A DNA stretch of 64,000 nucleotides from Polaromonas sp. (GTDB lineage: Bacteria > Pseudomonadota > Gammaproteobacteria > Burkholderiales > Burkholderiaceae_C): the NCBI RefSeq assembly GCF_030680935.1, contig NZ_JAUXUP010000009.1, positions 1 through 64,000 of the forward strand, read 5' to 3'. Below, one piece after another: positions 1 through 8,746 of the stretch. Position numbers and translations under genes: made by a program. Below the pieces are notes generated by a model, which saw only the letters and a program-made list of their open reading frames with translations, did no database searches and was not told the DNA's origin. Each line of letters starts with the position of its first letter. The stretch's first letter is position 1.

Positions 1-54
1 CAGCTCTACAAACTCTCTTTTGGTGTCCATGAGGTCTTTCGGTTGCCAGGGCAT
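1..54 (-). CDS. IS481-type transposase, N-terminal 18 codons (cut by window edge)
   Basis: Read on the minus strand, an ATG at 54 opens a frame that runs off the window: MPWQPKDLMDTKREFVEL. This matches the usual beginning of IS481/IS3-like DDE transposases, where an 'MD..REFV.LAL.EG' segment precedes the first helix-turn-helix. A purine-rich ribosome site (GGAGAG) lies a few bases upstream. Only the start is visible, so neither the catalytic core nor intactness can be judged. The family call rests on the start peptide and on the terminus-like sequence next to it. Confidence 0.6.
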   Translation of the reverse strand, partial: MPWQPKDLMDTKREFVEL

Positions 55-136
55 GGGCCTCTCCTTGCGTTGATCGCAAGCAAGAAGTGTTTCCTATGTC
101 CTCGCACACCTGTTTCCCATGTCTCCTGTCCATACA
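1..136 (-). mobile_element. Edge of an IS481-like insertion sequence
   Basis: Between the transposase start and position 136, the minus strand reads TGTATGGACAGGAGACATGG and continues with two related motifs, GACATGGGAAACA and GACATAGGAAACA. Termini beginning with TGT and carrying repeated 'ACATGGG.AAC' blocks are typical of IS481-type elements. The outer end is placed at about 136 by eye. The other terminus and any target duplication lie outside the window. Confidence 0.5.
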
Positions 137-255
137 GCGACGCAAAGAAAAGTGCCTCGCCCGCCGGGGCGAGACCCGGCTTGTAGGCAAACCCCAGGCA
201 GTGGATGCCAAGACGACTTCAACCAGCGCACCCAACCCAATCCCGCGCGACAGAC

Positions 256-285
256 AAAAAAAAGGCAGCCCGAAAGCCGCCTTTA
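256..285 (-). terminator. Intrinsic terminator of rne
   Basis: On the minus strand AAAGGC pairs with GCCTTT around a short GC-containing loop and is followed by a run of T (plus strand A-run 256-262). It lies about 35 bases past the rne stop codon. Confidence 0.7.
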
Positions 286-317
286 ATCTCAGTGCCCAGC
301 CGGCACACTCGGCGCAA

Positions 318-3300
318 TTATTCCGCGCGTTCACCCGCCGCCGGTGCGGCAGCTTGTTCAAACGGCAAGCTCACGTCACGCAGATCGCGTTTGGTCTCAA
401 CCAGAACCAGCGGGCTGGCATCGAGCTGGGCTGCCGGTGGCCGCTCACGTGGAACGTGTATGGGTTTGGCTTCTGCGGCCATCGCGGCTTGCACTTCGGC
501 AATCTTGCTGGCGTCGGAGTTGACCCATTGCAAACCGGAAGAACTGGCGACCTGAGCCAGGTCTTGCAGCGGCAAGTCGTAGGACTGGACTTTCGGCAAT
601 GCGCGCGCTGCTGGTGCAGCGGCCGCAGGCACAACAATCGCAGCTACCGTCACGATTGGCGTTGGCGGAACCACTGGGGCACTACGCACCGGCTCGGCAG
701 TCGCTATCATTTCAGTAGCTGTTGGCACAGGTTCCTGATGGGCTACAGGCTGATTTGTCTCTGAATTTCCGGCAAAAGCTGTAGCGTCTTGCGGCTGGCT
801 TTCTGCCACACCATCGTTGCGCTCGCGGCGGTCACGGCCATAACGGTCGCGGCTGCGGCGCTCGCGTGGCTGGCGCTCCTGGCCGTCGTCCTGATTCGGC
901 TGCTGACCGTCGGTTTGCAGCTGGGTGTCGTGCGATGAAGCAGGCACCACCGGGTTGCCGGCTTCGTCTGCGCCTGCTACGACGCCAGGATGTGCTGCAT
1001 CAAAGCTGTCTGCCTGCACACCAGCTGCTGCTGGTGCCGCATTGCCGTCGGTGCGGTCATCACGGCGCTCGTTGCGGCGGCCATTGCCGCGTTCACCGCG
1101 TTCACGCCGACCCTGGCCCTGGCCTTCAACGCGTGGCTGGCGATCAGCGTCACGTCCGGCGTCCTGCACCGGACGCTCCTGGCGCTGCGGTGCTTCGCTT
1201 TCGTTCATGGCTGCAGCCATGGCTGCCTGATTCGCCAGTGCGAGGTCCTGCTCAATCGGGTCGCGCGCCGGACGGTCATTGCGCTCGCCACCGCGTTCTG
1301 CACCACGTTCACCTCGACCACGGCGGCTGCGTTCGCCGCGCTCTGAGCGGCCTTCGCTTGCGCCCTGGCCTTCAGGGCGCTCGGCACGCTCTGGGCGCGA
1401 CTCGTTGTTGCGGCCATCGTTGCGGGCCTCACCGGCTGGGCGCTCCTGGCGTGCAGGGTCACGGCCATCGGCATTGCGCTCGCGGCGCTCGCCGTTGCGG
1501 CCGTCAGGGCGCTCACCACGCTCACCACCGCGCTGGTCCGGGCGGCCCTCGCTGCGTGCCTCACGTCCCTCACCCGAGCGGCCTTCGCTTCGGCCACCAC
1601 GACCACCGCGACGGCCATCGCGGCCTCCGCGGTCACCGCCACGCTCATTGCGATCACCGCGCTGCTCGTCGCGGCGGCCATCGCCGCGTTCGTCTTTTTT
1701 CACTTCGCGGACAGGTGCTGCCACGGGGGCGGCTTCCTCGCCCACAAAAAACGCCTTGATTTTGGCGAAGAAGCTTTTTTCTGCCGGGGCCGCAGCCACT
1801 GCACGGGCCGGCGCTGGCGCCACAGGGGCGACGGCGGGCGTTGGTTTTGGCACGGCCACAGGGGCCGGCGCATCAGGCAGCACACCCTTGATGATGGGTT
1901 CCTGCTTGTTGTGTTTTTCCTGGCTGCGGCGTGTGACGGTGGTCGCGTCTTCCATCTCGTCGGCCATCTTGTAGCTGGCCTGGATGTTGTCGAGGCGCGG
2001 GTCGTCGTGTTTCAGGCGCTCGAGTTTGTAGTTGGGGGTTTCCAGCGTCTTGTTGGGCACCAGCAGCACATTGATGCGCTGCTTCATTTCGATCTTGGCG
2101 ATCTCCGAGCGTTTTTCGTTCAGCAGGAAAGACGCCACGTCAACCGGCACCTGGCAAAGCACCGAGGCCGTGCTGTCCTTGAGCGACTCTTCCTGGATGA
2201 TGCGCAAGATTTGCAGCGCCGAGCTTTCGGTGTCGCGGATGTGGCCGGAACCACCGCAACGCGGGCAGGGAATCGACGCACCTTCTGACAACGCCGGCCG
2301 CAAGCGCTGGCGGCTCATTTCCATCAGGCCAAACTTGCTGATGGTGCCAAACTGCACACGCGCACGGTCTTGCCGCAGCGCATCGCGCAGGCGGTTTTCC
2401 ACATCGCGGCGGTTGCGCGACTCTTCCATGTCGATGAAGTCGATGACGATCAGGCCGCCCAGGTCGCGCAAACGCATCTGGCGCGCGACTTCGTCGGCGG
2501 CTTCCAGATTCGTGCGGGTGGCGGTCTCTTCAATGTCGCCGCCCTTGATGGCGCGGGCCGAGTTGACGTCCACCGACACCAAAGCTTCGGTGTGGTCAAT
2601 CACAATCGCGCCGCCGGATGGCAACTGCACGGTGCGGGCGTAAGCCGATTCGATCTGGTGTTCGATCTGGAAGCGGCTGAACAGCGGGGCGTCGTCGCGG
2701 TAACGTTTGACGCGGTGCTCGTGCTCGGGCATCACGTGGGCCATGAACTGGCGGGCCTGTTCGTACACGTCGTCGGTGTCGAACAGGATGTCGCCGATGT
2801 CGCTGTTGAAGTAGTCGCGGATAGCGCGGATGACCAGGCTGGATTCCTGGTAAATCAGGAAAGCGCCCTTGCCACCTTTACCGGCGCCGTCAATCGCGGT
2901 CCAGAGCTTGATCAGGTAGTTCAGGTCCCACTGCAACTCGGCGGCGCTGCGACCAATGCCGGCGGTGCGGGCGATGATGCTGGAGCCGGCCGGGTATTCC
3001 AGCTGGTCCATGTTTTCTTTCAGCTCGGCCCGGTCTTCGCCTTCAATGCGGCGGCTCACGCCACCGCCGCGCGGGTTGTTGGGCATCAGCACGACATAAC
3101 GGCCGGCCAGCGACACAAACGTGGTCAGGGCCGCGCCCTTGTTGCCGCGTTCTTCTTTTTCGACCTGGACCAGGATTTCCTGGCCTTCGCGGATCACGTC
3201 CTGGATGCGTGCCTGGCTGACCGACACGCCTTGCGCGAAGTACTGTTTGGAGATTTCCTTGAACGGCAAAAAGCCGTGGCGGTCTTCACCGTAGTCAACA

Positions 3301-3470
3301 AAACAGGCTTCTAGCGAAGGCTCGACGCGTGTCACGACGGCCTTGTAGATGTTGCCCTTGCGCTGCTCGCGCCCTTCAATTTCGATTTCGTAGTCGAGGA
3401 GTTTTTGTCCGTCGACAATCGCCAGGCGGCGTTCTTCTGCCTGCGTGGCGTTGACCAGCATCCGTTTCAT
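318..3470 (-). CDS. rne: Ribonuclease E
   Basis: Endoribonuclease that begins mRNA decay and processes rRNA and tRNA precursors; it is the scaffold of the degradosome. The 1050 residues begin [10 protein letters not shown], the usual RNase E/G start. An S1 RNA-binding domain covers about residues 36-125. The DNase I-like catalytic region carries D301 (in VDVNSAR) and D344 (in [11 protein letters not shown]), which match the metal-binding aspartates D303 and D346 of E. coli. The zinc-link CPRC is at 402-405. From about residue 590 the protein is a low-complexity Arg/Gly/Glu-rich arm, expected for the disordered RNA- and partner-binding half. A conserved-looking patch rich in Pro and Val follows at the C-terminus. 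The gene is monocistronic, with a long leader and its own terminator. Confidence 0.97.
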   Translation of the reverse strand: MKRMLVNATQAEERRLAIVDGQKLLDYEIEIEGREQRKGNIYKAVVTRVEPSLEACFVDYGEDRHGFLPFKEISKQYFAQGVSVSQARIQDVIREGQEILVQVEKEERGNKGAALTTFVSLAGRYVVLMPNNPRGGGVSRRIEGEDRAELKENMDQLEYPAGSSIIARTAGIGRSAAELQWDLNYLIKLWTAIDGAGKGGKGAFLIYQESSLVIRAIRDYFNSDIGDILFDTDDVYEQARQFMAHVMPEHEHRVKRYRDDAPLFSRFQIEHQIESAYARTVQLPSGGAIVIDHTEALVSVDVNSARAIKGGDIEETATRTNLEAADEVARQMRLRDLGGLIVIDFIDMEESRNRRDVENRLRDALRQDRARVQFGTISKFGLMEMSRQRLRPALSEGASIPCPRCGGSGHIRDTESSALQILRIIQEESLKDSTASVLCQVPVDVASFLLNEKRSEIAKIEMKQRINVLLVPNKTLETPNYKLERLKHDDPRLDNIQASYKMADEMEDATTVTRRSQEKHNKQEPIIKGVLPDAPAPVAVPKPTPAVAPVAPAPARAVAAAPAEKSFFAKIKAFFVGEEAAPVAAPVREVKKDERGDGRRDEQRGDRNERGGDRGGRDGRRGGRGGRSEGRSGEGREARSEGRPDQRGGERGERPDGRNGERRERNADGRDPARQERPAGEARNDGRNNESRPERAERPEGQGASEGRSERGERSRRGRGERGAERGGERNDRPARDPIEQDLALANQAAMAAAMNESEAPQRQERPVQDAGRDADRQPRVEGQGQGRRERGERGNGRRNERRDDRTDGNAAPAAAGVQADSFDAAHPGVVAGADEAGNPVVPASSHDTQLQTDGQQPNQDDGQERQPRERRSRDRYGRDRRERNDGVAESQPQDATAFAGNSETNQPVAHQEPVPTATEMIATAEPVRSAPVVPPTPIVTVAAIVVPAAAAPAARALPKVQSYDLPLQDLAQVASSSGLQWVNSDASKIAEVQAAMAAEAKPIHVPRERPPAAQLDASPLVLVETKRDLRDVSLPFEQAAAPAAGERAE

Positions 3471-4047
3471 GGTGCTCTTCCTTATCGTTTTCGTCTCTCA
3501 AACCCAAATTGGGCCAACGACGCCAAAGAAGACGCAATGCGAACGTGGGGAATTGCCGGAGAGCTTTTGACCCGCTATGGCGACTGAAAAAATCAGGCGC
3601 TGAGCAGTCTGGGCGTAGGCGCGTGGATGGGGTGAACCGGGGTCCGACAGGTATTTGCTACCAAAAAGATAGCTGCTTGCGCCCGCAGGACAAGGGCTGG
3701 AGGCTGATCAATGCCTGAAAGCGGGGCTAAAAAGCGCCGCAGGCATGTGTTCATCAGTACGACCAGTGTTGTCAAGAGGCTACCCATATCAAGACCAGGT
3801 TTCACCTGGATCCGTGTTCAGCCCGTGGGGCTGGACACATCGTATTCCGTAGTTGTATTCGCAAAACGTCAACTCGTCTGCACATCATTTTCCTGCCGCG
3901 GGGTGCCTGGCACCGTGCGCTTGCGGGCATTTGCTGCCAGTGGCGTCGACCTTCCAGCAAGGCTGTTGTCAGTGGCTTGAGGGTCTGTGGACTAAACTCC
4001 CAGATAAATCAACCACTTACAGCTTGTCGCTAGTGAAACACATTATA
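3471..4047 (-). promoter_or_regulatory. Long leader and probable promoter of rne
   Basis: About 570 bases separate rne from a perfect minus-strand TATAAT at 4042-4047 (plus strand ATTATA). I could not find a good -35 element at the right distance. The minus-strand transcript would fold into several short hairpins. One has arms CCAGG and CCTGG (about 3799-3813); another pairs CAGCCC with GGGCTG (about 3821-3836). A copy of the dispersed repeat lies at 3652-3712. E. coli rne is autoregulated through a 361-nucleotide hairpin-rich leader, so a similar role is a fair inference. I see no protein-coding gene here. Confidence 0.45.
3652..3712 (+). repeat. Dispersed repeat, copy 1 (in rne leader)
   Basis: Plus orientation, close to consensus: TTTGCTACCAAAAAGATAGC, then TGCTTGCGC, a short variable stretch, then AAGGGCTGGAGGCTGAT. 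It lies in the untranslated leader of rne, antisense to that transcript. Confidence 0.75.
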
Positions 4048-4101
4048 GGCGCAGCTTACGTTCCAAAGGGCCGCCCGGGTAAACCCCCGGCGGCGGCCAG
4101 C

Positions 4102-5166
4102 ATGGCCCCTCTCCCCGGCCCGCTTCCCAGCCCGGTGGAGCCTGAAAAAGCCCCGCCGCAAGCCACGCTGGTGACGGTCGATGCCGATCTGGCTGGCCAG
4201 CGGCTGGACAATTTTTTGATCCGCCAACTCAAGGGTGTGCCCAAAACCCACGTTTACCGCATCATCCGCAGCGGCGAGGTGCGTATCAACAAGGGCAGGG
4301 CGCAGGCCGACACCCGGGTGCAAGCGGGCGACATCGTCCGGCTACCGCCGGTGCGCACCTCGGAGCGGGCCGACCAGAAAGCCCAGGCCATGGCGGCCGA
4401 GGTGGCACGCCATGGCGCAGCGTCCACCGTGGGTGGCCACGCGCCCTCGCGTGAATTCCCCATCCTGTTTGAAGACGACCATGTGCTGGCGATAGACAAG
4501 CCAGCGGGGGTGGCGGTGCATGGCGGCAGCGGCGTGGCCTTTGGTGTGATTGAACAGCTGCGCATGGCGCGGCCGGACTGGAATTTTCTGGAGTTGGTGC
4601 ACCGGCTGGACCGCGAGACCAGCGGCATTTTGCTGGTCGCCAAGAAGCGGGTTGCGCTGAAGAACCTGCAAGAGCAGTTTCGCGAACGCGAAACCGACAA
4701 GATTTACCTGGCGCTGGTCAGCGGCGTCTGGCCCGCGAATAAAAAAGTGCTCGATGCCTCGCTGCAAAAATATTTGTTGCCCGATGGCGAGCGCCGTGTG
4801 CGTGTCGTCCCCAAAGACCATCCCGACGCCATGCGCGCGGTGACGCTGGTCAAGGTCAACGGGGTGCTGCCCTTGGCGGGGCGTGACTTCAGCCTGCTCG
4901 AAGTCACCATCAAAACCGGCCGCACGCACCAGATCCGCGTGCACCTGGCCAGTGCCGGGCACCCGATAGCCGGCGATGACAAATACGGTGACTTCGACCT
5001 GAACAAAGCCTTGCAAAAAGAAGCCGGCGGCACGGCCCTCAAACGCATGTTTCTTCACGCCTGGCGGTTAAAGTTCACGCATCCGTCCAGCGGCAAACGC
5101 ATAGAACTGCTGGCCGCGCTTCCCCCCGATCTCGAAATTCTGACCCGCCATGCCAAGCCCGCTTAA
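4102..5166 (+). CDS. rluC: 23S rRNA pseudouridine synthase RluC
   Basis: Isomerises uridines to pseudouridine in 23S rRNA (955, 2504 and 2580 in E. coli). An S4 RNA-binding domain at about residues 28-90 (RLDNFLIRQL...GEVRINKGR) is followed by the RluA-type catalytic domain with HRLDRETSG at 167-175; D170 is the catalytic aspartate. The frame stays open far upstream, so the start is uncertain. I chose ATG 4102 because recognisable homology begins soon after it; a GTG near 4032 is an alternative. The gene faces away from rne, the common arrangement in this order, and its end overlaps the following phosphatase gene by 17 bases. Confidence 0.93.
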   Translation: MAPLPGPLPSPVEPEKAPPQATLVTVDADLAGQRLDNFLIRQLKGVPKTHVYRIIRSGEVRINKGRAQADTRVQAGDIVRLPPVRTSERADQKAQAMAAEVARHGAASTVGGHAPSREFPILFEDDHVLAIDKPAGVAVHGGSGVAFGVIEQLRMARPDWNFLELVHRLDRETSGILLVAKKRVALKNLQEQFRERETDKIYLALVSGVWPANKKVLDASLQKYLLPDGERRVRVVPKDHPDAMRAVTLVKVNGVLPLAGRDFSLLEVTIKTGRTHQIRVHLASAGHPIAGDDKYGDFDLNKALQKEAGGTALKRMFLHAWRLKFTHPSSGKRIELLAALPPDLEILTRHAKPA

Positions 5167-5830
5167 CGCAGCAAACCCTTTGAACTTTGACCTGATCGCC
5201 TTCGACTGGGACGGCACGCTGTTCGACTCCACCAATATCATCGTGCGCTGCATCCAGGCCGCGGTGCGCGATGTGGGCGGCACCGTGCCCAGCGACGAAG
5301 CGGCGGGTTATGTGATTGGTTTGGGGCTGATGCAGGCGCTGGCCCATGCGGCGCCGGATGTACCGCAGGACAAATACCCCGAACTGGGGGCGCGTTACCG
5401 GCACCACTACGTGACACACCAGAACGACCTCAGCCTGTTTGACGGCGTGCTTGCGATGCTGGCTGCGCTCAAGGCGCGTGGCCACCTGCTGACCGTGGCG
5501 ACCGGCAAAAGCCGGCACGGTCTGGATGAGGCATTACACGCAGTGGAGCTCAAGGGCCGCTTTGACGGCTCCCGCACCGCTGACGAAACCGCTGGCAAGC
5601 CGCACCCACGCATGCTGCACGAGTTGATGGAAGAGTTTGGTGTCAGCGCAGACCGCACGCTGATGATTGGCGATACCACCCACGACCTGCAGATGGCGCT
5701 CAACGCTGGTTGTGCCAGCGTGGGCGTGAGTTACGGCGCGCATGAAAGCGGGGCATTTGGGGCGCTCAAGCCGCGTTATGTTGCGCATTCGGTGCAGCAA
5801 CTGCACGACTGGCTTGCCCGGTACGCTTGA
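5150..5830 (+). CDS. HAD-superfamily phosphatase, Gph-like
   Basis: Probable small-molecule phosphatase of the haloacid dehalogenase family, resembling phosphoglycolate phosphatase. Motif I is DWDGT with nucleophile D19 and acid/base D21. Motif II is the T in TVATGKS, motif III the K of GKPHP, and motif IV is MIGDTTHDLQMA. The 226 residues are a normal length. It starts inside the end of rluC, so the two are probably translationally coupled, and it is followed at one base by the Rieske gene. The natural substrate cannot be read from the sequence. Confidence 0.85.
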   Translation: MPSPLNAANPLNFDLIAFDWDGTLFDSTNIIVRCIQAAVRDVGGTVPSDEAAGYVIGLGLMQALAHAAPDVPQDKYPELGARYRHHYVTHQNDLSLFDGVLAMLAALKARGHLLTVATGKSRHGLDEALHAVELKGRFDGSRTADETAGKPHPRMLHELMEEFGVSADRTLMIGDTTHDLQMALNAGCASVGVSYGAHESGAFGALKPRYVAHSVQQLHDWLARYA

Positions 5831-5831
5831 A

Positions 5832-6200
5832 ATGACAGACGCGCCTATCGCTTTGTGCCCTGCTGGCGAGCTGATCGACGGTGGCCAGGCCGTGCCCTTT
5901 GACGTCAGTTATGCCGGCCAGACCTGCCGCGCGTTTGCGATTCGTTTTGAAGGCCAGCCGTATGCCTACCTGAACCGCTGCACCCACGTGGCGATGGAGC
6001 TGGATTGGCAACCTAACCGGGTGTTCGACGAGAGCGGCCAGTGGCTGCTGTGCGCCAGCCACGGCGCAGCTTACCGCCCCGATACCGGCCAGTGCAGCGG
6101 CGGTCCCTGCCAGGGCGGCCTCGTGAAAATTGATCTTTCGGAGCGTGATGGCCTTGTTTTCTGGCACACGTCCTACAAACTAAAAGCCATGGAGTTCTAA
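5832..6200 (+). CDS. Small Rieske [2Fe-2S] protein
   Basis: A 122-residue protein with the two halves of a Rieske cluster site, C50-T-H52 and C74-x-x-H77 (CASHGAAY). The proline loop expected in Rieske domains (GPCQGG) follows. There is no membrane segment, so it is a soluble Rieske protein of the ferredoxin or nitrite-reductase small-subunit type. ATG 5832 lies one base after the phosphatase stop. It sits between gph-like and sppA, a placement I have seen in related genomes, but its redox partner is unknown. Confidence 0.85.
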   Translation: MTDAPIALCPAGELIDGGQAVPFDVSYAGQTCRAFAIRFEGQPYAYLNRCTHVAMELDWQPNRVFDESGQWLLCASHGAAYRPDTGQCSGGPCQGGLVKIDLSERDGLVFWHTSYKLKAMEF

Positions 6201-6208
6201 ACTAGCGT

Positions 6209-7246
6209 ATGAATGATTCAAACCGTCCTGACCCGGCTGATGCCCCGGATTTTGATACAAATCGGCCCTCAGCCCTTGAGCAGCGTGCGCAAGCTGCTCC
6301 TGAAAACGTAGCAAATCTAAAACCCGGCTGGGAGCGCGCCACGCTGGAAAAGCTGGCGTTTGCGTCCCTCAACGAGCAAAAGGCCACGCGCCGCTGGAAA
6401 ACCTTTGTGCGCCTGTCCTGGCTGGCATTTTTTGTGTTTCTGGTGTGGTTCGCGCTGCATCGCGGCTCGCCCTCGACCAGCCCCAGCGTCGCGCACACGG
6501 CGGTGGTTGAGATCAAGGGAGAAATCGCCGCCGGCGCCGACGCGAGCGCCGAGTTTGTCAACGCCGCGCTGAAAGCTGCTTTTGAAGACGAAGGCGCCAA
6601 AGCCATTGTGCTGCTGATCAACTCGCCGGGCGGCAGCCCGGTGCAGGCCGGCATGATGAACGACGAAATTGTTCGTCTCAAGGCCAAACACAAGAAGCCG
6701 GTGTATGCGGTGGTCGAGGAAACCTGCGCCTCGGCGGCGTATTACGTTGCTGCGTCGGCCGACAGGATTTTTGTGGACAAGGCCAGCATTGTTGGCAGCA
6801 TCGGCGTGCTCATGGACGGTTTTGGTTTTACCGGGCTGATGGACAAGCTGGGCGTCGAGCGCCGCCTGGTGACCGCCGGTGAAAACAAGGGCTTTCTGGA
6901 CCCGTTCAGCCCGCAGACTGAAAAGCAGCGTGCCTATGCCCAGACCATGCTTGACCAGATTCACCAGCAGTTCATCACGGTCGTCAAGGCCGGTCGTGGC
7001 AAGCGCCTGAAGGAAACGCCTGAAATGTTCACCGGCCTGTTTTGGACCGGCCAGCAGGCGGTCGAGCTCGGTCTGGCCGATCAACTCGGTTCGCTCGAAT
7101 ATGTGGCCCGCGAAGTGGTCAAGACCGATGAAATCATCGATTACACGCGCCGCGAAAACGTTGCCGAGCGGCTGGCCAAACGTTTCGGCGCCGCCATCGG
7201 TGATGGCGCCATCCGGACGCTCAAGACCTTGCCTGTGATTCGCTGA
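6209..7246 (+). CDS. sppA: S49 signal-peptide peptidase SppA, short form
   Basis: Membrane-anchored serine protease that degrades leftover signal peptides. A single transmembrane segment (about 67-83) follows a 60-residue cytoplasmic tail. The S49 domain has S175 in CASAAYY and K227 in ENKGFLDPF. Their spacing of 52 equals that of the Ser/Lys dyad of Bacillus SppA, so this is the short single-domain form. The N-terminal tail (about residues 16-37) is encoded by a copy of the dispersed repeat. A strong terminator follows the gene. Confidence 0.93.
   Translation: MNDSNRPDPADAPDFDTNRPSALEQRAQAAPENVANLKPGWERATLEKLAFASLNEQKATRRWKTFVRLSWLAFFVFLVWFALHRGSPSTSPSVAHTAVVEIKGEIAAGADASAEFVNAALKAAFEDEGAKAIVLLINSPGGSPVQAGMMNDEIVRLKAKHKKPVYAVVEETCASAAYYVAASADRIFVDKASIVGSIGVLMDGFGFTGLMDKLGVERRLVTAGENKGFLDPFSPQTEKQRAYAQTMLDQIHQQFITVVKAGRGKRLKETPEMFTGLFWTGQQAVELGLADQLGSLEYVAREVVKTDEIIDYTRRENVAERLAKRFGAAIGDGAIRTLKTLPVIR
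6255..6318 (-). repeat. Dispersed repeat, copy 2 (inside sppA)
   Basis: Minus orientation. Read on the minus strand it gives TTTGCTACGTTTTCAGGAGC, then AGCTTGCGCACG and AAGGGCTGAGGGCCGATTTG. On the coding strand it is translated as ALEQRAQAAPENVAN within the cytoplasmic tail of SppA, with no frame break. Confidence 0.7.
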
Positions 7247-7266
7247 CCCGGTTTGGCAGCGCTCAA

Positions 7267-7293
7267 GAAAAGCCCGCAGCTGCGGGCTTTTTT
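7267..7293 (+). terminator. Bidirectional intrinsic terminator after sppA
   Basis: AAAGCCCGCA and TGCGGGCTTT form a perfect stem centred on 7280, with T-run on the right and A-run on the left. It lies between the convergent genes sppA and the RsmI-like methylase and can serve both. Confidence 0.9.
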
Positions 7294-7306
7294 GTGCCTG
7301 TGTGAT

Positions 7307-8074
7307 TCACCGTCCCATACAGAACACGGTGGGCAAAGCCAGCGGCGGCGCGGGTTTGTCGCGCTTCCAGGTACCGACAGTTGCGCTGTGTGTCCATTCC
7401 GTGGGCAGGTTCAAGCCGCAACTCAGCGCCAGCCGGGTGTTGCCTTGCAGGGTTTGCAACAAGGCCTGCAACAGCGCGGTATTGCGGTAAGGCGTTTCAA
7501 TAAAAATCTGGGTCTGGCCGGTTTTCAGGGCCAGTGATTCGAGTTCGCGGATGCGCTGGCTGCGTTCGCCGCCGTCTTGCGGCAGGTAACCGACAAACGC
7601 AAAGTTCTGGCCGTTCAACCCGCTGGCCGCGAGCGCCAGCATCAGCGACATCGGGCCGACCAGCGGCACCACCTGCAGGCCGAGGTCGTGCGCTGCACGC
7701 ACCACGGAAGAGCCGGGGTCGGCAATGGCCGGCATGCCGGCTTCGCTGACCAGGCCGATGTCATGACCTTCGAGCGCTGCCTTCAGCAGCGGTTTGGCAT
7801 CAAAGCCGCCGCCGTGGTCGCCCTTTTTATGCACCTCGCGCGGCAACTCCTGGATGTGCTGCTGCTGCACCGCTTGCGCCAGGGCTTGTATCTCGCCGAC
7901 GCGTTTCAAGTAAGCCCGCGTGCTTTTCGCGTTTTCGCAAATCCAGTGTGACAGCCTGGACGCAGTCTGTATCGTGCCCATGGGCATCACGTCCTGCAGT
8001 GGTGCCTGGCTGTCACAGCCAAAGTCCAGCGGCGCCGGCACCAGGTAGAGTCGGCCTTTGTTGCTGCCGGTCAT
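7307..8074 (-). CDS. RsmI-like SAM-dependent methyltransferase (tetrapyrrole methylase fold)
   Basis: A 255-residue member of the family that contains RsmI, the enzyme that 2'-O-methylates C1402 of 16S rRNA. Family landmarks are GHDIGLVSEAGMPAIADPGS (about 102-121) and the FIETPYRN segment (about 191-198). It differs from canonical RsmI in one clear way. The N-terminal SAM-loop motif usually written ATPIGNL reads VPAPLDFG here, and the protein is shorter. It overlaps maf by four bases (ATGA). It may be a paralogue with a different substrate, so I do not assign the rsmI symbol. Confidence 0.8.
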   Translation of the reverse strand: MTGSNKGRLYLVPAPLDFGCDSQAPLQDVMPMGTIQTASRLSHWICENAKSTRAYLKRVGEIQALAQAVQQQHIQELPREVHKKGDHGGGFDAKPLLKAALEGHDIGLVSEAGMPAIADPGSSVVRAAHDLGLQVVPLVGPMSLMLALAASGLNGQNFAFVGYLPQDGGERSQRIRELESLALKTGQTQIFIETPYRNTALLQALLQTLQGNTRLALSCGLNLPTEWTHSATVGTWKRDKPAPPLALPTVFCMGR

Positions 8075-8721
8075 GCTTTGGCTCCCGGCGCGCGCAGCAA
8101 GGTCATGCCAGCAGCACGCAGCATGCGGCAGGTGCGAATCAAGGGCAGACCAATCAGTGCAGTCGGGTCGTCGCTGTTGATTGCGTCCAGCAGGGCGATG
8201 CCCATGCCTTCACTCTTGGCGCTGCCGGCGCAGTCATAGGGCTGCTCGGCCTGCAGGTAGTTTTCAATTTCCTCGTCGTTGAGTGCGCGAAACTGCACTG
8301 TCACCGCTGCCAGATCGGTCTGCTCAAACCCGCTTTGCAGGCAGACCACCGCCACTGCGGTGTGAAAAACAAGGCTTTGACCCCGCATCAGACGCAACTG
8401 CGCCACCGCCCTGTCATGGCTGCCGGGCTTGCCGAGTGCCTGACCGGCAAGGTCGGCGACCTGGTCGGAACCGATCACCACTGCGTCTGGAAAGTTAGCG
8501 GCCACTGCACGGGCTTTGGCCAGGGCCAGGCGCCGGGCCATTTGTTCAGGTGTCTCACCGGGGTGTTGGCTTTCGTCCACCTCGGGCGAAACCACTTCGA
8601 AAGGAATCTGCAGGCGCTGCAGCAATTCACGCCGGTAGCGCGAGGTGGAGCCAAGAATCAGGCGACGGGTTGGGGTGGTGGCGATGCCGGTGCGGGCATC
8701 CGGTGCAGGTGCTGGGTTCAT
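8071..8721 (-). CDS. maf: Maf-family nucleotide pyrophosphatase
   Basis: Hydrolyses non-canonical or methylated nucleoside triphosphates to monophosphates (the YceF subfamily prefers m7GTP). The family signature LILGSTSRYRRELLQRL lies at about 21-37 and the conserved VIGSDQVADL near residue 83. The 216 residues are slightly longer than usual because of an 18-residue N-terminal tail. Together with the divergent yceD-rpmF-plsX genes the placement matches the E. coli yceF-yceD-rpmF-plsX order, which supports the YceF subgroup. Confidence 0.88.
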   Translation of the reverse strand: MNPAPAPDARTGIATTPTRRLILGSTSRYRRELLQRLQIPFEVVSPEVDESQHPGETPEQMARRLALAKARAVAANFPDAVVIGSDQVADLAGQALGKPGSHDRAVAQLRLMRGQSLVFHTAVAVVCLQSGFEQTDLAAVTVQFRALNDEEIENYLQAEQPYDCAGSAKSEGMGIALLDAINSDDPTALIGLPLIRTCRMLRAAGMTLLRAPGAKA

Positions 8722-8746
8722 GCGCTGATTCTCTTACACTGCCTGC

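Noticed and set aside
866-1974. Arg- and Pro-rich frames on the plus strand opposite the rne C-terminal half
   Set aside because: They are antisense readings of the low-complexity Arg/Gly/Glu repeats of RNase E and contain no recognisable protein.
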